Part shown: in pieces, positions 1 to 6,331 of the stretch | Layout: the number at the start of each line of letters is the position of its first letter | Position numbering within the stretch: the first letter of the stretch is position 1 | NCBI GenBank assembly: GCA_007135745.1 | Contig: SLIH01000125.1 | Coordinates: 1-8,395 of the forward strand | Length of the DNA: 8,395 nt | Source: Halomonas sp. | GTDB lineage: Bacteria > Pseudomonadota > Gammaproteobacteria > Pseudomonadales > Oleiphilaceae | Reading direction: 5' to 3' | Translations under genes and position numbers: made by a program | The notes under the pieces: model-generated | Database searches by the model: none | Told to the model about the DNA's origin: nothing | The model's input: only the letters and a program-made list of their open reading frames with translations

Positions 1-2
1 GT

Positions 3-2336
3 GCCCCCATGCTCGGTCCCGACAAGGAGTCTATCGGCCATCTCGCCGTTCTCTGGAACCAACCTACTGACTCTCCTGGCCTTGCACGGGAGCTGGTCCG
101 TATTGCCAGCGCCCAGGCCGGTACCGAACTCGGGCGCCGACGCGCCGCGGGCGAGGTCAACGAGAGTGAACGGCGACTCCATACCCTGATGAATCACCTG
201 CCCGGCATGGCATACCAGTGTCGTGACGATGATGTCTGGACACCGGAATTTGTCAGCGGTGGCACCCAAGCGCTGACTGGCTACCCGGTGTCTGACTTCA
301 CCGAGCGCCGCAGGATCAATCTGGCGGACCTGTACCACCCCGATGATTTCCCCTGGGTCGCCGACGAGGTGGCCCGATGTGTCACCGCTCGCGAGCCTTT
401 TGCCCTGATTTACCGCATGGTGCGCGCGGATGGAGAAATCCGCTGGGTCTGGGAGCGGGGCCAGGCGGTCGAGGACGATCAGGGCAATGTTCTGCGTCTT
501 GAAGGGTTTATTACCGATGTCACGGAACAGCAGCAGTCGGAACGGGTCCAGAAAGCCGTGTTGCAGATCGCCAAGGCGGTAACCGCGCGATCCGGTCGGG
601 ATTTCTTCACCCAGCTTGTGAATCATCTCACTCTGGCACTGGAAGCCGATGCCGGCTTTATTGCCACCTGCCCCGGCCCCGGCAAGTGCGACTGGCTGGA
701 AATGAAAGCCGTCATCACCGATGGCCGCAACCGTGAGAACTATGGCTTTGCCGTCTCGGGACTTCCCGTCGAACAGGTCCTGCAGGAAGGCGTTTATATT
801 GTGAATGAGGGCGCCAACGCGCTCTTTCCCTGCCACGAGCAAAGCCGGGAAACCGACCGGGCTCAGGGTTATGTGGGATGGCGCCTCGACGATTCCAACG
901 GCAAACCCATTGGGGTCGTGGTCATCATGTCCCGCCAGCCACTGCTCGATACACAGCTGGCGCTTTCCGTACTGCAGATTTTTGGAGCGGGGGCAGCCGG
1001 GGAGATGGAACGCCAGGCCACAGAGGCCCGAATCCGCAGGCTCGCCTTCGAGGATACCGTGACAGGCATCCCGAACCGGGTCAGCTTCATGCAGGAACTG
1101 GAAGACTGGGCCGCACCTGGAGCCAACCTGGGCAACGGCTTGCTGTGTATTCTCCTGGATCTGCGTCGGTTCATGGAGATCAATGACACCCGGGGCTTCA
1201 ATTTTGGTGATGAAGTCCTGCAGGCGGTCGCCTCTCGCTGCCAACAGCAGCTCACGGGCAACGACTTTGTGGCACGCCTTGGCGCCGACGAGTTTGTTCT
1301 GCTGCTGAGCCACGTGGCACCGGATGCCGTGCGACAGGTGGTTGGCAGACTGTTTCGCGTGATGTCTGATCCGCTTGCCATTGGCGAGGACAGCGTATCC
1401 ATTGAAACCAGCATGGGTGCCTCTCATTTCCCGGGTGACGCCAGCACCACTCAGGACCTTTTCCGCCATGCGAGTATCGCCCTTCACCATGCCAAGCGGG
1501 GCCAAACCGGCTTCAGCGTGTTCGATCGCAACATGGCCGATGACATGTTCCGCCGCCAGGCCATGCACGCACGCTTCTGCCAGGCTCTGGAGAACGACGA
1601 ACTGCAGCTGCATTACCAGCCCCAGTTTGACCTCGCCTCCGGCAAACTGACCGGCGCCGAGGCGCTGTGTCGCTGGCATGATGCTGAATGGGGCTGGGTC
1701 AGCCCGGGTGAGTTCATACCACTGGCAGAGGAACGCGGCACCATAGTGGAACTTGGCGAGTGGGTGCTGAGAACGGCAAGCCTTCAACTCAGGCAATGGC
1801 AGGATAGGGGCATCCATTTTCCCGGCAGGCTTTCAATCAACGTGTCCGCCCGGCAACTGGACGATCCCAACCTCGTGACCCGGATCGTGGAAAAATCCAG
1901 TGCGGTTGCCCCCGAAAAGCTCGGCCTGGAGCTCACGGAAAGTGGCTTCATGCACGATCCCGACCAGGCCGTTCGGATCACCCATGCGCTGACGGACGCG
2001 GGCTTTGAACTGTCCATTGATGACTTCGGCACCGGTTATTCCTCCCTGTCCTACCTGCGGCGCTTTGCCGCCGACACCCTCAAGATCGATATGTCCTTTG
2101 TTCGCGATATGCTCAACAACAATCATGATCGGGCCATTGTGGACACCATCATCGCCATGGCCCGAACTCTGGGCATGCAGACCATCGCGGAAGGTGTGGA
2201 GACACTCGATCACGCCAACGCGCTGCTGGCCCTGGGCTGTGACCAGGCACAGGGGTATTATTACGGGCGTCCCGTATCCCCGGACGAGTTCGCATCAGCA
2301 TGGCTCGAGCCGCGCCAGAAAAGCGCGAATGAGTAA
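3..2336 (+). CDS. GAF-PAS-GAF-GGDEF-EAL cyclic-di-GMP phosphodiesterase (5' end missing)
   Basis: Likely sensory enzyme that degrades cyclic-di-GMP. Residues are counted from the Met at base 9, but the frame is open to the window edge. Residues 9-46 look like the tail of a GAF domain, so the true start lies outside. Order: GAF tail 1-46; PAS with PAC-like end about 54-172 (YRMVRADGEIRWVWERG); second GAF about 180-335; GGDEF about 345-505; EAL about 520-765. The GGDEF site reads GADEF (425-429), and the upstream metal/substrate motif is DLRRFM instead of the usual DxDxFK. The inhibitory-site RxxD position reads TGND, so cyclase activity is doubtful. The EAL set is complete: E551, N611, E641, D671/D672 in DDFGTGYSS, K692, E728, Q748. 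No membrane segment is visible, so the visible part is probably cytosolic. yajQ follows 71 bases later on the same strand. The activity is inferred from motifs and the sensed ligand is unknown. Confidence 0.93.
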   Translation, partial: APMLGPDKESIGHLAVLWNQPTDSPGLARELVRIASAQAGTELGRRRAAGEVNESERRLHTLMNHLPGMAYQCRDDDVWTPEFVSGGTQALTGYPVSDFTERRRINLADLYHPDDFPWVADEVARCVTAREPFALIYRMVRADGEIRWVWERGQAVEDDQGNVLRLEGFITDVTEQQQSERVQKAVLQIAKAVTARSGRDFFTQLVNHLTLALEADAGFIATCPGPGKCDWLEMKAVITDGRNRENYGFAVSGLPVEQVLQEGVYIVNEGANALFPCHEQSRETDRAQGYVGWRLDDSNGKPIGVVVIMSRQPLLDTQLALSVLQIFGAGAAGEMERQATEARIRRLAFEDTVTGIPNRVSFMQELEDWAAPGANLGNGLLCILLDLRRFMEINDTRGFNFGDEVLQAVASRCQQQLTGNDFVARLGADEFVLLLSHVAPDAVRQVVGRLFRVMSDPLAIGEDSVSIETSMGASHFPGDASTTQDLFRHASIALHHAKRGQTGFSVFDRNMADDMFRRQAMHARFCQALENDELQLHYQPQFDLASGKLTGAEALCRWHDAEWGWVSPGEFIPLAEERGTIVELGEWVLRTASLQLRQWQDRGIHFPGRLSINVSARQLDDPNLVTRIVEKSSAVAPEKLGLELTESGFMHDPDQAVRITHALTDAGFELSIDDFGTGYSSLSYLRRFAADTLKIDMSFVRDMLNNNHDRAIVDTIIAMARTLGMQTIAEGVETLDHANALLALGCDQAQGYYYGRPVSPDEFASAWLEPRQKSANE

Positions 2337-2361
2337 GCACCCCCTTCCCGACACCCGGCTG

Positions 2362-2370
2362 TGGTACCAT
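2362..2370 (+). promoter_or_regulatory. possible extended -10 promoter element for yajQ
   Basis: The gap between the phosphodiesterase gene and yajQ contains TGGTACCAT, which fits the extended -10 pattern TGnTAnnAT, about 38 bases before the yajQ start. No convincing -35 box lies at the normal distance. The first eight bases, TGGTACCA, are a perfect palindrome, so this may instead be chance or a protein site. yajQ could also be read through from the upstream gene, since no terminator is seen between them. Weak support. Confidence 0.25.
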
Positions 2371-2407
2371 TCAGCGCCATACGGACTGAACAGGGAATCG
2401 GTGAACC

Positions 2408-2893
2408 ATGCCTTCATTTGATGTGGTATCGGAAGTAAACGAAGTGGAGCTGCGCAACGCGGTGGATAATGCCAACCGTGAGCTTGGCACCCGCTATGAT
2501 TTCAAGGGCGTCGACGCCAGCATCGAACTCAAGGATCTGACCGTCACGCTCAAGACGGAATCGGATTTTCAGGTGCGACAGCTTGAGGATCTCTTCCGCA
2601 AGGCGTGCGCCAAGCGCGGTGTCAGTACCGCCGGGGTCGAGATGGAAGACGAACCGGTGCACAGCGGCAAGACCTTCTCGCTCAACATGACCTTCAAGCA
2701 GGGCATCGACCAGCCCACGGCGAAGAAAATCGTCAAGATGATCAAGGATAAGAAAATGAAGGTTCAGCCCAGCATCCAGGGTGAAAAGATTCGGGTCTCG
2801 GGCAAAAAGCGGGACGATCTTCAGGAAGCCATTGCCATGCTCAAGGAAGCGGACATCGAGCTGCCGCTGCAGTTTGATAACTTCCGGGACTGA
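2408..2893 (+). CDS. yajQ: YajQ family cyclic-di-GMP-binding protein
   Basis: A 161-residue protein of the YajQ (UPF0234) family, close to the usual length of about 160. The family hallmarks are clear: N-terminal MPSFDVVSEV, the RYDFKG segment at 29-34, and the lysine-rich region about 122-140 ending in IRVSGKKRDDLQ. The family fold is two ferredoxin-like domains. A Xanthomonas member (XC_3703) was reported to bind cyclic-di-GMP and act with a LysR-type regulator; in Escherichia the role is less clear and nucleotide or RNA binding has been proposed. The protein is soluble, with no signal peptide. The ATG at 2408 is preceded by AGGGA (2392-2396, 11 bases away) and by GGTGA closer in. It matches the conserved family N-terminus, so the start is secure. 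It follows a predicted cyclic-di-GMP phosphodiesterase, which makes a signalling role attractive but unproven. Its 3' end meets the convergent DUF1853 gene six bases later. Confidence 0.95.
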   Translation: MPSFDVVSEVNEVELRNAVDNANRELGTRYDFKGVDASIELKDLTVTLKTESDFQVRQLEDLFRKACAKRGVSTAGVEMEDEPVHSGKTFSLNMTFKQGIDQPTAKKIVKMIKDKKMKVQPSIQGEKIRVSGKKRDDLQEAIAMLKEADIELPLQFDNFRD

Positions 2894-2899
2894 TCCCGC

Positions 2900-3817
2900 T
2901 CAGGCTGCCCCGCCATTGAGCCAGCCATCCGGCACAATGAATCCACGCGAAGGCGCCCCGTGTTCATCGCGCCCGATCACCCCCAGCGGGAAGTGGAGAG
3001 GAAAGGCCCGAGAGACCGGACCAGGCCGGGATTCGTAGGCGGTCAGCCAGTCGAACTTGGTCAGCGGTTGCCACTCGTGGTCGTTACCATTGGCCTGAAA
3101 CTGGGATTCGGTACACCACCAGCCACTGAGGTGCTCCGGATTAACCCCCTGGGGCACCTGACATTCGGGCTTGAACCGAGCCGGTGCCATGGCGGGATAG
3201 AACAGTCGTCCCTTGAGAAACAGCCGGGGGTGGATGTCATCGATCCCGAGAGCCTCCAGCCGTGCGCGGGTTTCCGGTCGTTCCGTGAGTCTCAGCTGCT
3301 TGCCCGAGAGGTGCCGCAGCTTCTTTTCCAGAGTATCCTGCCGACCCGGTCCGATCCATTGGGACCAGGGGGCGTCCGGTGACAGCCCCAGATAGAATTT
3401 CACCGCCACTTCCCAGTGTTCGTATTCCCCACTGACACGATCACGCACGATAAAGTCAAACTCACCCAGGGTCCGCCCATCCACTCGCACCGCCAGACGA
3501 TGGGCAATAAGTTCGTAAGCCGACGAGGCCTCTAACCAGAATCCCAGAAGATCCTCGAAATAGGCGCCAAGGCGTTGATCCTTGCGACTGGCGATCAGCG
3601 CCCGAAGCTGTGAAGGGTTCTCATCCATGCCCCGCAGCTCATCCCGCATGGCATGCAACTGCGCCTTACACCAGTCGTCATCGCTGATGCGGGGAGGCAC
3701 CCCTTCACAGAGATCGGCAAATTCCGGCGCTACCAGCGAGGAACTGCCAATAGCCCAGGCCAGATCGGCCACTTCGGGGGTTTTCCAGGGGAGGTTTTCA
3801 CTGTTGCCAGCCGACAT
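2900..3817 (-). CDS. DUF1853 family protein, possible PD-(D/E)XK-like fold
   Basis: A 305-residue protein recognised as DUF1853 from LGAYFEDLLGFWL (83-95), GRTLGEFDFIVRD (114-126), HWEVAVKFYLG (134-144) and the WIGPGRQDTLEKKL stretch (154-167). No biochemical function is known to me. E88, E119, D121, E136 and K140 are laid out much as in the core of PD-(D/E)XK nucleases: a helix Glu, then an acidic strand, then a strand ending in Lys. The spacing here is ExxxK instead of ExK, so the match is suggestive only. No signal peptide or membrane segment is seen. It is the last gene of the minus-strand unit. Its ATG lies 8 bases after the ubiI stop with no good Shine-Dalgarno, so translation is probably coupled to ubiI. 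A role in ubiquinone synthesis cannot be claimed from position alone. Family assignment is firm; function is open. Confidence 0.85.
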   Translation of the reverse strand: MSAGNSENLPWKTPEVADLAWAIGSSSLVAPEFADLCEGVPPRISDDDWCKAQLHAMRDELRGMDENPSQLRALIASRKDQRLGAYFEDLLGFWLEASSAYELIAHRLAVRVDGRTLGEFDFIVRDRVSGEYEHWEVAVKFYLGLSPDAPWSQWIGPGRQDTLEKKLRHLSGKQLRLTERPETRARLEALGIDDIHPRLFLKGRLFYPAMAPARFKPECQVPQGVNPEHLSGWWCTESQFQANGNDHEWQPLTKFDWLTAYESRPGPVSRAFPLHFPLGVIGRDEHGAPSRGFIVPDGWLNGGAA

Positions 3818-3825
3818 AAGGAAAT

Positions 3826-5106
3826 TCAGCTTTCCAGCGGACCAAATCGAGGCAGGGGGTGGGTAACACCCATGGCTTCCGCCGCCACCCGGTTCTTCAA
3901 CATATGCTGCCCATCCAGCCAGCGCATGCCGGTGTTGCGCAACCAGCGCAGCGGCAATTCATCGCGACCAAAGAGCTGCTTGAACCCTTCCATGGCCGCC
4001 ATAAGGGAAAGATTTTCTACCTTGCGCCGACGCTGGTAGCGGCGCAGCACCGCCATATGACCGGGAGGCAGGTCGCGTTCCAGTCCCCGGCGTATTTCAT
4101 CCGCCAGCACCGCCACATCAGCAAATCCCAGGTTAACACCCTGCCCCGCCAGGGGGTGAATGGTATGGGCCGCATCGCCAACCAGCGCTACCCCGGGACG
4201 AACATAGTCCCGGGCATGGCGCTGGCGCAGAGGAATGGCATAGCGCTGGGAAATGGCCACCACCTCCCCAAGACGGTGCTCGAGTGCCAATCCAAGTTCG
4301 GACCGGAACTCACCTTCATCCAGATTCATAAGCCGGGAGGCCTCGGCCACGTCCTGTGACCAGACGATGGAGGCAAACCGGTCGGACCCCGCTTCGTTGC
4401 GTAACGGCAGATAGGCCACCGGCCCGCTGGTCATGAAACGCTGCCAGGCGGTGTATTCATGGGAGGCACTCAACTCGACGGTGCAGACGATGGCCTGCTG
4501 GTCATAATCCCATTCCCGGGTCGGCAGCCCCGCCCACTGGCGGATACGGGAATTGGCCCCATCAGCGCCCACCACGAGCGAGGCCTCCAGCCAACGACCA
4601 TCACGCAGCATCACGGCGGCGCCGTTGGCTTTCAGAGGCCGCCACTGGCGAACCTGTTCCGCATCCAGCCAGGTCACTTGTGGCCGCTCCAGCGCTCGTT
4701 CCAGCAACGCCTTGACCACAAAGCGGTTTTCAACAATGTGGCCGAGATGGGTCATCTGAAGTTCGGCGGCCTCAAAATGAATGGCACCGGTGCCCTCGGC
4801 ATCCCAGACATGCATGTGACGGTAGGGGCAGCAACGTCCGGCTTCAACGCTGGACCAGGCCCCCAGGTCCTCCAGCAGACGTCGCGTGCCTTCGGTCAGG
4901 GCGCTGACCCGAGGTTCAAAGTCGGATACCTGCTCGGCGGGTTTTGGCGCCTGAAGCACGCTTTCCCTGGGCTGGGACTCCACCACCACGATGCGCAGGG
5001 GCAATGATGACAGTGCCAGCGCCAATGCACTGCCCACAAGCCCGCCACCGACGATGACCACGTCCGCCCGCTCGATGCGGGCTCCCTGATTATCCGATTC
5101 AGTCAT
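3826..5106 (-). CDS. ubiI: UbiI/VisC-type FAD monooxygenase, ubiquinone ring hydroxylase
   Basis: FAD-dependent aromatic hydroxylase of the UbiH/COQ6 family, most like UbiI (VisC), which hydroxylates C5 of the octaprenylphenol ring in aerobic ubiquinone synthesis. The start at 5106 gives 426 residues. Motifs: dinucleotide-binding VIVGGGLVGSALALAL (17-32); EPRVSAL (64-70); HVWD with HLGHIVENR (120-128), a UbiI/VisC signature; GADGANSRIR (180-189); and the FAD ribityl-phosphate motif GDAAHTIHPLAGQGVNLG (310-327). The reading frame stays open upstream to 5283, but those 59 residues lie antisense-free inside ubiH, lack family similarity and would precede the FAD motif. The ATG at 5106 has GGAG (5118-5121) 11 bases upstream. 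It overlaps the ubiH stop by 8 bases (ATGACTGA), pointing to coupled translation. UbiF or UbiM-type activity cannot be excluded by motif, but gene order favours UbiI. Confidence 0.93.
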   Translation of the reverse strand: MTESDNQGARIERADVVIVGGGLVGSALALALSSLPLRIVVVESQPRESVLQAPKPAEQVSDFEPRVSALTEGTRRLLEDLGAWSSVEAGRCCPYRHMHVWDAEGTGAIHFEAAELQMTHLGHIVENRFVVKALLERALERPQVTWLDAEQVRQWRPLKANGAAVMLRDGRWLEASLVVGADGANSRIRQWAGLPTREWDYDQQAIVCTVELSASHEYTAWQRFMTSGPVAYLPLRNEAGSDRFASIVWSQDVAEASRLMNLDEGEFRSELGLALEHRLGEVVAISQRYAIPLRQRHARDYVRPGVALVGDAAHTIHPLAGQGVNLGFADVAVLADEIRRGLERDLPPGHMAVLRRYQRRRKVENLSLMAAMEGFKQLFGRDELPLRWLRNTGMRWLDGQHMLKNRVAAEAMGVTHPLPRFGPLES

Positions 5107-6331
5107 GTTCAAGAGAACTCCGCCGTCCGCCCAATCCCATGGTCTGACGGGCAAACCAGTGCTTGATGCCGGGGGCCGCATCCAGGGCAAGAAGCCCCAG
5201 ATCCCGCAATGCGGCGGGCGCACCCTGCTCGCGGGAGAACAGCCGCACCATGCCATCGGAGAATCCGACGATGGTTTCCACATCCTTCTGATGTTCGTTC
5301 AGGTAAGGCTGCAGCGTTGCCATGGCACCCAGAGGCTGCCCTCTGCGGGATGCCTCGGCAAGACACTGGCTCAGCCGCACAAGACCACGCAGGGCCAGAT
5401 TGAACCCCTGGCCGGCCACCGGATGCAGCGCATGGGCCGCGTTCCCCACCAGGACCACACCGGGCCTGGCCGGTTGCGGCACCTGCTGCAGGCTGAGAGG
5501 GTAACTCTGGCGACGTCCGACCTGTTCGAAGCGTCCCTGACGCCAACCAAACAGTGACTGCAGTTGGCGCAGGAAAACCTCAGGAGTCGCTTCCAACCCA
5601 TCCGCCACCTTGTCCTCAGGCAGCGTCCAGACCAGGGCAAAATCCCGCTCCGGGCCGTGGGGCAGCAGTGCGATGGGGCCATCATCACTGAAGCGTTCGT
5701 AGGCCAGGCCTTCATGAGGCCGGGCGGTGGTGACCGTGGCAATCAAGGCGTGCTGACCATAATCATGCTGCTGAGCGTGAAACCCCAGGGATTCACGCAG
5801 CCCGGAGCGCCCACCATCCGCGACCACCAGAAGACCACAGTGCCACTGTTCGGTTTCTTCCCCCTTCGCCACGGCAACCAGGGCGCCCCCGGTCTGCGGG
5901 ATGACCTGGGTCACCCTGGCCGGGCAGAGCCAATGAACGGGAGCCTGCTTCAGGGAGGCGACCAGATTGAGTCCGAGCCAGGCGTTATCGACCACGTAAC
6001 CTAACGCCTCCTGGCCATGCTCGGCCGCATCCAGACGAGTGGAACCAAAACGGCCCCGGTCGGAAACATGGATGCGGCGGATCGCAGTGGCCCGGCTCGC
6101 AAGGGCCGGCCAGAGTCCAAGATCTTCGTAGATGAGGCGCGAGCCCCAGCCAAGGGCCGTGGAACGGGCATCATAGCTCGGCTGATAATGGGTCTCTGGA
6201 GCCGCCTCGGTATCCAGCGGTGCATTTTCGACCACGGTAACGGAAAGCTCCGGGGCATGGCGTGACAGTGCCAGCGCCAGCGAGGCACCGGCCATGCCGC
6301 CGCCCACAATCAGCACATCACACTCAGCCAT
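5099..6331 (-). CDS. ubiH: UbiH, FAD monooxygenase of ubiquinone synthesis
   Basis: A 410-residue flavoprotein predicted to hydroxylate C1 of the ubiquinone ring precursor (2-octaprenyl-6-methoxyphenol hydroxylase). Motifs: VLIVGGGMAGASLALAL near the N-terminus (6-22); YDARSTAL (53-60); ADGGRS (171-176); and the strongly UbiH-like GNAAHALHPVAGQGFNLALR (296-315), where N replaces the D found in the UbiI paralogue next door. The HEGLAYERFSDDGPIALLP region (206-224) and FGWRQGRF (261-268) also fit UbiH. Length is normal. The ATG at 6331 overlaps the pepP stop by 8 bases (ATGGCTGA), and its own stop overlaps the ubiI start in the same way. The three genes are therefore almost certainly cotranscribed. 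It probably acts with other Ubi proteins near the membrane, as known for the family; no membrane segment is obvious here. Confidence 0.95.
   Translation of the reverse strand: MAECDVLIVGGGMAGASLALALSRHAPELSVTVVENAPLDTEAAPETHYQPSYDARSTALGWGSRLIYEDLGLWPALASRATAIRRIHVSDRGRFGSTRLDAAEHGQEALGYVVDNAWLGLNLVASLKQAPVHWLCPARVTQVIPQTGGALVAVAKGEETEQWHCGLLVVADGGRSGLRESLGFHAQQHDYGQHALIATVTTARPHEGLAYERFSDDGPIALLPHGPERDFALVWTLPEDKVADGLEATPEVFLRQLQSLFGWRQGRFEQVGRRQSYPLSLQQVPQPARPGVVLVGNAAHALHPVAGQGFNLALRGLVRLSQCLAEASRRGQPLGAMATLQPYLNEHQKDVETIVGFSDGMVRLFSREQGAPAALRDLGLLALDAAPGIKHWFARQTMGLGGRRSSLEHD

Noticed and set aside
9..11. ATG at base 9 as the true start of the phosphodiesterase gene
   Set aside because: There is no ribosome binding site in view, the frame is open to the window edge and the first residues already look like the interior of a GAF domain.
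869..1414. A 181-codon minus-strand open frame within the phosphodiesterase gene
   Set aside because: Low-complexity Ser/Arg/Pro-rich translation typical of a shadow frame, with no domain; the opposite strand encodes clear GAF and GGDEF domains.
2885..2898. Intrinsic terminator after yajQ
   Set aside because: The stem is only 5 bp, it spans the stop codon and no T-tract follows on either strand.
3859..5007. Plus-strand open frames of 166 and 182 codons opposite ubiI
   Set aside because: They share antisense codon register with ubiI, have no recognisable motif and no Shine-Dalgarno support.
5107..5283. A 59-residue N-terminal extension of ubiI
   Set aside because: The frame stays open upstream, but the added residues look like a shadow of ubiH and would come before the N-terminal FAD motif. 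The ATG at 5106 fits the family start and the operon overlap pattern.
5564..6004. A 146-codon plus-strand open frame opposite ubiH
   Set aside because: Same-register antisense shadow of a well-supported gene.
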